A stretch of 55,014 nt of DNA from contig JAKJER010000041.1 in NCBI GenBank assembly GCA_022705325.1, positions 1 to 55,014 of the forward strand. Direction: 5' to 3'. This document shows positions 5,729-13,818 of the stretch, one piece after another. Every line of letters begins with the position of its first letter. Positions within the stretch are counted from its first letter, which is position 1. The translations under genes were made by a program, and so were the position numbers. The notes below the pieces were generated by a model, which had not been told where the DNA came from, did not search any database, and saw nothing but the letters and a program-made list of their open reading frames with translations. Source of the DNA: Planctomycetota bacterium. GTDB taxonomy: Bacteria > Planctomycetota > Phycisphaerae > SM23-33.

Positions 5729-7771
5729 TCATTTCTTCGCTTTGGGCTGGGCCTTGGGCTTGTCCTCGCGCGGGAACCGCAGCGGGCGCTCGATCTTCAG
5801 CTTGTCGCCCAGCGTCTCGGCCAGGCGGGGCAGGTCGTAAACCTTCAGTGCGCCGTGGATCATCTGCGGGTACTGGTCGGCCATGTACACCCCGCCGCGG
5901 ACGACGTCGGCGAAGGAGGCCAGGCTGTCGCGGATGGTGACGGAGGCGAAGAGCTGCGGCTCGAGGGCGGCCGCGTGCAGGGCGGCCACACCCGTGCAGC
6001 CGGCGGCCAGCAGGTGCAACGCGTTGGGTTTCTGCCACGCCCCGTACGCCGTCAGGAATCGTCCGCCGACCAGCACGTCTTCAGCCCTCATGCCCACCAG
6101 CGATCTGCCCAGCAGATACGCGACGCTCACGTCGGACCAGTCCTCGCCGCAGAGCCTGTTGAAGTGGGCGTGGCGGGCCTTTCCGGCCGTCTCGCCCACG
6201 CCGCGAATGTCGACGGCCAGCACGACCTGACCCGCCTGGACGAGCTTCTCGATCGCCCCGCCGGCGGCAGCCTGGGAGGCCTTGCCTGCCCCGTCCAGCC
6301 AGAGCGTGGCCTGGCCGGTCGGCTTGGCCGGCACGAACGCCAGGGCCGGCAGGCGGACGCCTTCTTCCACGTCGAGGATGAGCTTCTCGATCATGTAGCC
6401 GTCGCGGATGACCTTCCCCGCGGACGTCTCTTTGGGCTGGCCCAGCTCGCCCAGCGGGCGGATGCCGGCCACCTTGCGCACCTCGGCCAGGGCCTTGGCG
6501 CGGTCCTTCCACAACTCGTCCTGGAGTTTCTGGAGCTGGCCCATCCGCTCGACGTTCAGGTCGGTCACGCTGCGGGCGCCTTCCAGCAACATCACCTCGC
6601 CTTTTGGGGCGACCTGGGCCTCCGCGTCGGTCATCACCGCCGTCTCCGGCTCGACGACCACGTCGTCCTTGCCCATCAGCCAGCGGCGCATCCACCGCGC
6701 CGCCCCCTCGCGCTGGGGCCTGTTGAAGCCGTGCTTCTCGTCCGCCTCCAGCAGGTCCACCCGCTCGGGAAACCCCAGCCGCCCGTAGAACCGCTTGGCC
6801 TGGCGGAAGGTTTCCCACGTCCCGCCGATATCGAAGAAGTCCTTCGTCGCCGAGAGGATCAGCGTCGGCCGGGGGGCGCGCATCAGGACGTAGTCCGCGT
6901 GGTCCATACCGAGAGCGAGCTGGGCGTGAATGATCTGCTCGGCGTCCTGGGGGCCGATCTTCTCCAGGACCTTCTCGAACGTGGTCAGGTAGCAGCTCGG
7001 GGCGGCCGCCAGGATCCGCTCGTCCAGGGCCATCAGGTACGACGTGAGCGTCCCCCCGCCGCTGTTGCCGGTGCAGCCGAGGTGTTTGGCGTCTACTTCG
7101 CTCCGCGAGGCCAGGTAGTCCATCGCCCGCATCCCGTCCCAGATGCGATAGGTGGCCACGTTGCGCCCCAGCAGGACGCAGGCAGCGGAGTGGGCCTGGT
7201 GCTCGGTGGTCGTGCCCATCAGGGCCTTGCCGTCCGGTTTAAGCACCTGGTGTCGCTCGCCCTGGCCGATGGGGTCGTAGCAGAGGGCGGCGCAGCCGCT
7301 GCGGGCCAGCAGGATGCTCGCAAGCTGATAGGCGCCGATCGCCTTGCCGTTGGCGCTGTGCCCGCAGGGCACCAGCACGCCCGGATACGGCGGGTCGGTC
7401 TTGGGCAGGTAGAGGATCGCCGTCACGAAGTGTTTGGGCTGGCTCTCGAAGATGACCTTCTCGATTCGGTAGTCGCCGCGGTCGACCTTGGCGACGACCT
7501 GCGGGTTCAGCGGCGTGCGCTCGGCGGGCAGGTCCAGCTTGTCCAGAAACGTCCGGTGCAGGCGGTTCTGCCAGGCGGCCACGTCCTCGGGCGTCTGCAC
7601 CTTCTCGTACTCCGCCAGGCGCCGCGCGAGGGCGTCGGCGGCCTGGCGGGCCAGGAGCGTTTCCATCATCCCCCTGGGCGGCGGGCTGGCGGGCAGCACC
7701 GTCAACTCGTCCTGCGCGGCCAGTGCGGGCGACAGACACAACGCGACGACCAGGAGACTTGAGGCTTTCAT
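5729..7771 (-). CDS. Exported two-domain alpha/beta hydrolase (acetyl xylan esterase-like)
   Basis: A 680-residue exported protein; ATG 7771 is chosen because it starts a clear signal peptide (MKASSLLVVALCLSPALA) and has AGGAG upstream. The first hydrolase domain (about 90-370) has the nucleophile elbow GNSGGG and a plausible acid and histidine in SATKDFFDIGG and DEKHGFNRP, as in acetyl xylan esterase/dienelactone hydrolase folds. The second half repeats an alpha/beta hydrolase outline, but its elbow reads AGCTG, with Cys where Ser is expected, so it may be inactive or altered. The likely role is removing acyl groups from polysaccharide outside the cytoplasm. It is last in a minus-strand series of hydrolases, 43 nt after the truncated GH95-like gene. 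Confidence 0.82.
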   Translation of the reverse strand: MKASSLLVVALCLSPALAAQDELTVLPASPPPRGMMETLLARQAADALARRLAEYEKVQTPEDVAAWQNRLHRTFLDKLDLPAERTPLNPQVVAKVDRGDYRIEKVIFESQPKHFVTAILYLPKTDPPYPGVLVPCGHSANGKAIGAYQLASILLARSGCAALCYDPIGQGERHQVLKPDGKALMGTTTEHQAHSAACVLLGRNVATYRIWDGMRAMDYLASRSEVDAKHLGCTGNSGGGTLTSYLMALDERILAAAPSCYLTTFEKVLEKIGPQDAEQIIHAQLALGMDHADYVLMRAPRPTLILSATKDFFDIGGTWETFRQAKRFYGRLGFPERVDLLEADEKHGFNRPQREGAARWMRRWLMGKDDVVVEPETAVMTDAEAQVAPKGEVMLLEGARSVTDLNVERMGQLQKLQDELWKDRAKALAEVRKVAGIRPLGELGQPKETSAGKVIRDGYMIEKLILDVEEGVRLPALAFVPAKPTGQATLWLDGAGKASQAAAGGAIEKLVQAGQVVLAVDIRGVGETAGKARHAHFNRLCGEDWSDVSVAYLLGRSLVGMRAEDVLVGGRFLTAYGAWQKPNALHLLAAGCTGVAALHAAALEPQLFASVTIRDSLASFADVVRGGVYMADQYPQMIHGALKVYDLPRLAETLGDKLKIERPLRFPREDKPKAQPKAKK

Positions 7772-7813
7772 GGCTTGGCTCCTTACCGCCCGCTCGAGCG
7801 CCTGCGTCACGCG

Positions 7814-8845
7814 CTACCGCCGCAGACGCAGGTAGCGGACGTACTGCTGGTATAACGCCGCCAGCGTCGGATCCTTCTCACCTTTGGTGGCGGCCTGGAG
7901 ACGTTTGTCGAATGACAGGTGGTCGCAGGGCCCGGCCGGGAGGGCGATCTTCCCGAACGCCTTGGCGTGCTCGGCCTCGTGGGTCTTCAGGAGTTGGGTG
8001 TGGCTCTTCCTGGCGGCTGCCGCCATGATCTGCTCGCACCGCTCCACCGGGTCCGCGCCGTCGCCGCCCCTGGCAGCCGCGGCCACCAGCACGACGACCT
8101 CGTCGGCCTCCTGGACCTCCAGGCCCGTGCGGGAGGCGACAGTCCTGCCGTTCGCGGGGACCACGCGGATCAGCAGGACCATGGCCGGCTGCTTCTCGAT
8201 GTCGGTCTTCTCGAAGCCCAGGAAGATGATCATCTCCTCGCGGCTTCGGATTCGCAGCCGGTGCTTCAGGCTCGAATCGCTCGGCGGCTTGTACGACGCC
8301 CACAGGTCGATCATGCCGGGATGGTAGCAGGAGGCCCGGACGACCAGCACGTTGTCGGCCTTGCTGGCGAAGGCGTCTCGCGAGATGCCCATGTCGCCGC
8401 ACTGGTACTGCACGCTCAGCACGCCGGTGACCAGGTCCAGCTCGCGGGTGTAGTCGCGCGGGGGCAGGCTGAGCTGGCTCATCTCCAGCTTCAAAGTGCC
8501 GACGGGCGGGCCCGGATCCATCGGGGCGGCCAGGGCGCTATCCGGCGGCGGCCAGCGGCCCGCCTTCAGGCCCTCCAGGATGTCGGTCCCGGCCCGGCCC
8601 GAGGAACTCAACGCCCCCACCGCCCGCGAACTGAGGACCAGTTCCTCCTGCCCGATGTGCCCGAACAGGCGGGCGACGAGGGCAGCGTTGTCCAGGGGCA
8701 GCGTGTGCTCCAGCTTCGGGGCGGGCGCGTCCAGGTGGATGCGCGGGGGGACCGTCTTGTCTTCCGCCCGGGCGGGCGTCGCGATCGACGCAAGCAGCAT
8801 CTGCGCCACCACCAAGAAGGCAGGCATACCCCGGTGCAGCGTCAT
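7814..8845 (-). pseudogene. Truncated GH95-like glycoside hydrolase (N-terminal domain only)
   Basis: A 343-residue exported protein (signal peptide MPAFLVVAQMLLASIATPARA). It resembles the N-terminal beta-sandwich of GH95 alpha-L-fucosidases: LPLDNAALVARLFGHIGQEE matches the usual PLGNGRLGA...E segment and YTRELDLVTGVLSVQY the next strands. A TAG at 7816-7814 stops it just after ALYQQYVRYL, where GH95 enzymes enter the (alpha/alpha)6 catalytic barrel. The barrel is absent; the next gene is an unrelated esterase. It may be a remnant or a stand-alone sugar-binding domain. The ATG overlaps the stop of the upstream SGNH gene as ATGA, so it is still set up for coupled translation. Confidence 0.65.
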
Positions 8846-9558
8846 TTTGCGTCCTTCTTCGGCTGCGGAAGCTCGCCCCCGAACACCGACTTCCAGATCG
8901 CCGGCGTGATGACCTCGCTGCAGCCGGCCGCGTTGGGGTGGATGCCGTCGGGCACGAGCTTCTTGAAACGCTCCGCGTCCTTGTCCAGGATCGCCTTCCA
9001 CGCGGGATGGTGGTCGACCAGGTGCAGCTTGCGCGCCGCGGCCACGTCCCGGTACATCTGGTAGTACTCTTCGATCTTGGGCCGCCGCTCCAGGTGCACG
9101 TTGATGGGCGGGTTCATGGTCATCAGGATGATCTGGCAATCCGGCCGGGCCTTGAGGATGCGGTCGATCATGTTCTCCAGGTTGGCCTTCGCTTCGGCCA
9201 CCGAGGTCTTGTAGGCCTGGAAGGCGTCGTTGATGGCGAACTCGATGATGACCGCGTCGGGCGACTTCTGAATGACCCGCTGGTCGAGGTTGTCCACCCC
9301 CCACTTGGACCACATGGCCCCGCGCCCGCTGTTGATGACCGGCGCCCGTTCGCCGTAGCGGACCTTGAGGGCCTGGGCCAACTGGGCCACCCAGGCTCCG
9401 CCTGCGGTCAGGCTCGTGCCGTACGTGATGATCGTCTGCTTCTTGCCGGCCGCCAGGTTGGCCGCCAGCTTCGTCGGCGCGGCAACTTCCGCAGCCGCCA
9501 GGGCCCCGGCCGCCAGCAGAACCACCGACGCCGACAACAACCGCAATGCACGGTTCAT
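8842..9558 (-). CDS. Exported SGNH/GDSL-type esterase
   Basis: A 238-residue protein with a signal peptide (MNRALRLLSASVVLLAAGALA). SGNH blocks: GTSLT with the nucleophile Ser (block I), INSGRGAMW with Gly (II), FAINDAF with Asn (III) and DGIHPN with the Asp-His pair (V). All four catalytic or oxyanion positions are present, so activity is likely, probably as an acyl esterase on carbohydrate. It is translationally coupled (ATGA) to the truncated GH95-like gene downstream and follows another SGNH gene by 35 nt, suggesting one operon for acylated polysaccharide. Confidence 0.87.
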   Translation of the reverse strand: MNRALRLLSASVVLLAAGALAAAEVAAPTKLAANLAAGKKQTIITYGTSLTAGGAWVAQLAQALKVRYGERAPVINSGRGAMWSKWGVDNLDQRVIQKSPDAVIIEFAINDAFQAYKTSVAEAKANLENMIDRILKARPDCQIILMTMNPPINVHLERRPKIEEYYQMYRDVAAARKLHLVDHHPAWKAILDKDAERFKKLVPDGIHPNAAGCSEVITPAIWKSVFGGELPQPKKDAK

Positions 9559-9593
9559 CGTCTGTTCCTCACGCCCCCCTATCGGTCACTGGG

Positions 9594-10319
9594 TCACTTC
9601 AACTGCTTCTCGATCGCCTCGACGCACACCTTGGCCAACTCCTTCGAGCCGTCCTTGGTGAAGTGGACGTTCGCCGGGAGCTGGATCTTATCCAGCCGCT
9701 CGTTGGCGAAGGTGTACAGGTCGTTGATTTCGACGCCCATGTCCTTCATGACCTTGGCGGCCACCTCGTTGTACTTGACCTCGTCGCCGGGCACGCGGCC
9801 CTTGGCGCCCTTGGGCACGGGCGTGGTGGCGCACCAGATGAGCTTGGCGTTGGTCTGCTTGAGGCGCTCGACGATCTTGCGGAGGTCCTGCTCGTACTCG
9901 TCCAGCGGGACCTGCTGCTTGCCCTTGCTCACGTCGGTGAGCGTCCCCTTGCCGTCGATGTACTTGAGATCGTGCAGCCCGAAGTTGAAGTGGATCACCG
10001 CCCAGGGCCCCTTGCCGACCCACGCGTCGACCTTGGCCACGCCGTGGCGGGCCGACTGGCAATTCTCGTTGGGGCGGTGGACGTTGGCCTTGCCCGCCAT
10101 CAGCTCGCGGACGAACGGCGTGTAGCCGATGGAGATCGAGTCGCCCAGGATCAGCACGCGGGGCAGCTTGGGGTCGTCGGGGGGTTGCTTGGGGGCGGCC
10201 GGGCGGGCCTTGGCCTTCGCCTTGGCCACCGCCGCGGGCTTGTCGTCCGCCGCGACCACCAGGCTCACCACCGCAACCAGCACCAGGCACAGGGCCAACA
10301 CTTGCGCAAGTCGGTTCAT
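9594..10319 (-). CDS. Exported SGNH/GDSL-type hydrolase
   Basis: A 241-residue protein with a signal peptide, then an Ala/Lys/Pro-rich linker (about 25-50), then an SGNH domain. Block I is LILGDSISIGY with the nucleophile Ser, block III is HFNFGLHDL and block V is HFTKDGS. The oxyanion Asn of block III is hard to assign (FNFGLHDL), and block V has His before Asp instead of the usual DxxH order. The fold is clear, but the catalytic geometry may differ from the neighbour at 8842-9558. The linker suggests a tethered or mobile domain. Confidence 0.8.
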   Translation of the reverse strand: MNRLAQVLALCLVLVAVVSLVVAADDKPAAVAKAKAKARPAAPKQPPDDPKLPRVLILGDSISIGYTPFVRELMAGKANVHRPNENCQSARHGVAKVDAWVGKGPWAVIHFNFGLHDLKYIDGKGTLTDVSKGKQQVPLDEYEQDLRKIVERLKQTNAKLIWCATTPVPKGAKGRVPGDEVKYNEVAAKVMKDMGVEINDLYTFANERLDKIQLPANVHFTKDGSKELAKVCVEAIEKQLK

Positions 10320-10737
10320 CTTGAAGCTCCTGTTTCAGGGATAGGGCGTCGCTACAGGTGTACCACAGGGCCGACCCCGCCCGCAAGGCTGTTGCGCGCG
10401 CGTAGCGGGCCGAAATGACGGCGGGTAGCCCCTCAAGAGAAGTGGAGGAACTCGTCACAAGCCGGCGGCCCCAAGGGACGCAGGCCGGGCGGGCGTGCCG
10501 CTCCTGGAACATCCCGCGGCAGGCCCACGGGCTGATGTTCTCCCGCTGTCGTCGTGCCACCCGCCGGATTGCGGAACAGTTGGGCCTGGAATCCACCCTC
10601 CGCCCCCGCAGCCGACGCACGAAAGAACCAGAAGAGCAGAATGTCGCTTCCCCACCTTCCCCCGTGTCAATCCGTTCTAAGAAACAGGGACAGTTCTTCT
10701 CATTCTGGCGTTCTCCGGTTCAATCTCCGAGTCATGT
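10320..10737. other. Gene-free interval of 418 bases
   Basis: No convincing gene. It contains a 7-bp inverted repeat, GAACATC (10507-10513) with GATGTTC (10534-10540), enclosing 20 nt. A GGGACAG...TCTCATTCTGGC segment (10687-10709) shares the 12-mer TCTCATTCTGGC with 31544-31555. No promoter or terminator stood out. Confidence 0.4.
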
Positions 10738-13700
10738 CTATTCTGCAGCCGCCTGTTTTGCCACGGCCTCGATCACCCCGCCGACCTGCGACCAGTCGTC
10801 AAGTTCCACGGCGGCGCTCTTGCCCTTGATCGCGACAGGCGACGTAACCTTCGGCGCAAGCGCCTTGCTCGGGACCGTGTAAATGAAGGGCACGTCCTCC
10901 CCGCCGAACCTGGTCTTGAAGCAGTTGGCCAGCACCGACATCTCCGGGCCGAAGTTCCCGCCCTGGTCATCGGCAACCATCGACTCGCTCGAGAGGAACA
11001 CAATACCGCTGAGAGCCGCCGGCGTGAAACAGTGCGTGTAGACGTTGTATGTCCAGGTGGCTGTCGAATCACCGACATCCGGCTTGGGCGAAGGATAGTG
11101 GCCCCACGAACTGCCGTCCGGCACCGCCTTCGTCTTCATCATCGCAGGGATGTGCTCACCCCAGTAAGCCTTCCACTCCGCAATGTAGCGGCGCACATTG
11201 GCGACGTAATAGGGATTGTCGGGATACTTGCTGCCGACCGTTTTGTAGTCTTCCATCAGGCTCGGAGCGTCTTTGAGGAAGCCGGGGGCGATCCAGTTCT
11301 TGATCGGCCCGTTCGTCTTGGTCTGCATGAAGATGACGCCGACCGGACGATTCGTCTTCGCCGCAATGCTGTGGCCGAGTGCCGCCGCCAACCCGGACGG
11401 GTCCTTCCAGTAAGAGGCGAAGCGGTTGCCCCATTTGCCGTTCGCCCCCTTGATCCTGGGGGTCCGAGAGACACAGACGCTGAAGCGGCTGGGAGCGTCT
11501 TTGCCGTCACGCTTTGACTGGTTCTCGATCATGCGGACGATCTGCCCGGAGGGCTTACCCTTCGGAACCTTGAACTTGCCGGCCGGCGCGGCCACGTACC
11601 AGACATCGCCGAACACGATGCCGACGGCGACCCGCTCGTGTACCAGTTCGCCATCGATGGTAAACCCGACTTTCAAGGTGTACGGCTTGGGCCCGGCTTT
11701 CATCGGCGGCAACGTCACCTGCCATTCCGCCATGTCAGGCGTTACCGATATGACCTTCTTGATGTCGCCGAACTCGAAATGCACCTTGCAGTCGCCCTTT
11801 TCCGGTTCGCCCTGCCATTCCCCGTAGTTGCGGGTCGATCCCCAGATGGTGACCGGCTTGTCGGCCTGCAACACGGCGTCGTCGCGGAACTGCACGCTCA
11901 GCAGCGGCATCTTCCCGTATAGCTGGAGTCTGCTGCCGTTGGCAGGGTCCTTTTCGGCGGGGGCAGCATCCGTGGCAGGATCATCTTCGGCGGCGGCAGC
12001 ATCAGCGCCAGGATTCTCTCGGACGGGGGTTGCATCGGCGGCGGCGCCGGCGAGTTTCAGCTTCTTGTCCGGCCAGGTCTTCGTGGTCACCATCTCGTTG
12101 TCGTACTGGATGAACGGGGTCATCGGCAGCAGCGCCTTGTTGTAGAGACAGGGCTGGAAGCCGATACCGCCCGAGCCGTAGGACACGCCGCGGGGCTTCT
12201 TCACGGCATCGGACCGAACGACGACCTTGTCGCCCTGGATCTCAAAGCTTGCCGGATGCCAGACGCGGTCCTCGCCGGCCAGCCAGAACAACTTCACCCT
12301 CTCCTCGCCGTTCTCGATGACCTTCGGATCGGCAAAACCGGTGGCGTCCTTCTCCTTCGACCGATTGAACGCGGTGTCGGCAACGACGAGGCCGCCCTCG
12401 ACGCAATCGAACGTGACGATCACCTTGTCGCCCCTGATCTCGTACGACTTGAACATCGGCCCTTCGGCGGCGACCTTACGGCCATACTGGTTCTTCAGTG
12501 CGTGCAGCGCCAGGCGCCGGCCGGGAGTCACCTTGCTGCTGTAATGGATGGCCCCGCCGATATCGATCTGGCTGGCCATTCCGGCGTTGGGAATATCCCG
12601 CGCCATCCACGTGCCCAGACGCATCTCGGCGGTACTGTCGATGCCGGGCTTGTCGGTCTGGTCCGGGCAGTAGAACTGATGGAAATAGACCGGCAGCTCC
12701 GGCTTGTCCCAGACGATGCGCCAACCGCGAATCATGCTGTGCAGGTTGTTATAGTACGTCAACCCGCCGCTGCGGTTGTGCCACCCCTGATTCCAGATGG
12801 CGCCGCGAATCGCGTAGGGAACCACCGGATTCATCCGGCCGTTGAACAGCCAACTCGCATCGCGGTTGCTTTTCATGTTGCCGGGAACCGGGGCGCCGAT
12901 CTCTTTCGCCTTCTCGCCCTTCTTGGTGAGGGCCTCGCTCCGGGCAATCTGGTCTTCCAGCGACTTGTAGAATGCGTTCCAGGCTTCCCCGTGCTCCGGA
13001 GTGGTCGGGTCGGTCTGCAGGCACTTCTGGTGAATCGCCTTGCCGTAGTCATCCTCGGCGGCGGCCCACCCTTGCCGCGGAACCCAGGCTTCGATCTGCG
13101 TCGAGCTCCAGGAGCAGTTGAGAATGCCGATGGGCACGTTCAGCTCCTCGTAGAGCTTGTGGGCGAACGCAAAGGCGATGGCGCTGTAGTCGTTGTAGGA
13201 CCCGTCCTGCCAGGCGCCGGTCGCTTTCTCGATGGGGAACAACTGCGCCGTGACGCTGGTCACTTCAAACTCACGGATCGGGTGGACCTTCTTATCTCCC
13301 ACCGGCTCGACCGTAAGCGATCTGCATGAGGACTTCCCCGCCTTCCACTGCATGTTGGACTGACCGGAAGCCATCCAGACTTCACCGACCAGGATATTCT
13401 TCAGGACAACTCTCTTGCCGGTGCTATCAGTGACGACCATCTCGGCGGGATCGAAGCTCGCCTTGAGCGGGTCAAGCCTGACGATCCACTTGTCGTCCGC
13501 GCCGGCGGCAGCGGTCTTCTTCTGGCCGGCCTGCCCCGAGCCTTGTCGAGGGGCGAACTCGACAGTGATCTGCGTGCCCGGCTTGCTCCACCCCCACACC
13601 GGAACGGCCATCTCGCGCTGCAGCACCATATTGTCGCAGAACGGCGCCCCCAGTTGGATCGCCGGTTGGCGCGGCGAATCTGCCTGCGGCGCCGTCTTGG

Positions 13701-13770
13701 CAGCCTGGGCGGCATGAGACAAGAAGAACAGGGCTGCCACCAGGGCAGTGCGTCTAGCGATTCGAGCCAT
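10738..13770 (-). CDS. Exported protein with two sialate O-acetylesterase-like domains
   Basis: About 1010 residues, with start ATG 13770 giving the signal peptide MARIARRTALVAALFFLSHA. The first half follows the sialate O-acetylesterase plan: APFCDNMVLQREMAVPVWGW, then the nucleophile block ASGQSNMQ (GQSN at 136-139). An Ala/Asp/Pro-rich linker leads to a second copy beginning LLSVQFRDDAVLQADKPVTIWG. In this copy the GQSN block is replaced by GDVWYVAAPAGKF, so the nucleophile Ser is missing. The first domain may deacetylate sugars; the second probably binds or scaffolds. It lies in the minus-strand hydrolase series, after the SUMF1 mosaic gene. Confidence 0.85.
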   Translation of the reverse strand: MARIARRTALVAALFFLSHAAQAAKTAPQADSPRQPAIQLGAPFCDNMVLQREMAVPVWGWSKPGTQITVEFAPRQGSGQAGQKKTAAAGADDKWIVRLDPLKASFDPAEMVVTDSTGKRVVLKNILVGEVWMASGQSNMQWKAGKSSCRSLTVEPVGDKKVHPIREFEVTSVTAQLFPIEKATGAWQDGSYNDYSAIAFAFAHKLYEELNVPIGILNCSWSSTQIEAWVPRQGWAAAEDDYGKAIHQKCLQTDPTTPEHGEAWNAFYKSLEDQIARSEALTKKGEKAKEIGAPVPGNMKSNRDASWLFNGRMNPVVPYAIRGAIWNQGWHNRSGGLTYYNNLHSMIRGWRIVWDKPELPVYFHQFYCPDQTDKPGIDSTAEMRLGTWMARDIPNAGMASQIDIGGAIHYSSKVTPGRRLALHALKNQYGRKVAAEGPMFKSYEIRGDKVIVTFDCVEGGLVVADTAFNRSKEKDATGFADPKVIENGEERVKLFWLAGEDRVWHPASFEIQGDKVVVRSDAVKKPRGVSYGSGGIGFQPCLYNKALLPMTPFIQYDNEMVTTKTWPDKKLKLAGAAADATPVRENPGADAAAAEDDPATDAAPAEKDPANGSRLQLYGKMPLLSVQFRDDAVLQADKPVTIWGSTRNYGEWQGEPEKGDCKVHFEFGDIKKVISVTPDMAEWQVTLPPMKAGPKPYTLKVGFTIDGELVHERVAVGIVFGDVWYVAAPAGKFKVPKGKPSGQIVRMIENQSKRDGKDAPSRFSVCVSRTPRIKGANGKWGNRFASYWKDPSGLAAALGHSIAAKTNRPVGVIFMQTKTNGPIKNWIAPGFLKDAPSLMEDYKTVGSKYPDNPYYVANVRRYIAEWKAYWGEHIPAMMKTKAVPDGSSWGHYPSPKPDVGDSTATWTYNVYTHCFTPAALSGIVFLSSESMVADDQGGNFGPEMSVLANCFKTRFGGEDVPFIYTVPSKALAPKVTSPVAIKGKSAAVELDDWSQVGGVIEAVAKQAAAE

Positions 13771-13818
13771 GGTTTGTGCTTTCGTCGAAGGCAATCTGAC
13801 ATTCTGCCGCGCAGCGTT

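Noticed and set aside
4190..7762. Long plus-strand frame of 1190 residues
   Set aside because: It lies opposite clear genes (PilT-like, esterase, membrane protein) and reads as low-complexity Arg/Gly/Leu text. High G+C causes long shadow frames.
7814..7816. In-frame selenocysteine codon in the truncated GH95-like gene
   Set aside because: The stop is TAG, not TGA, and no SECIS-like hairpin follows, so the tRNA-Sec gene does not explain it.
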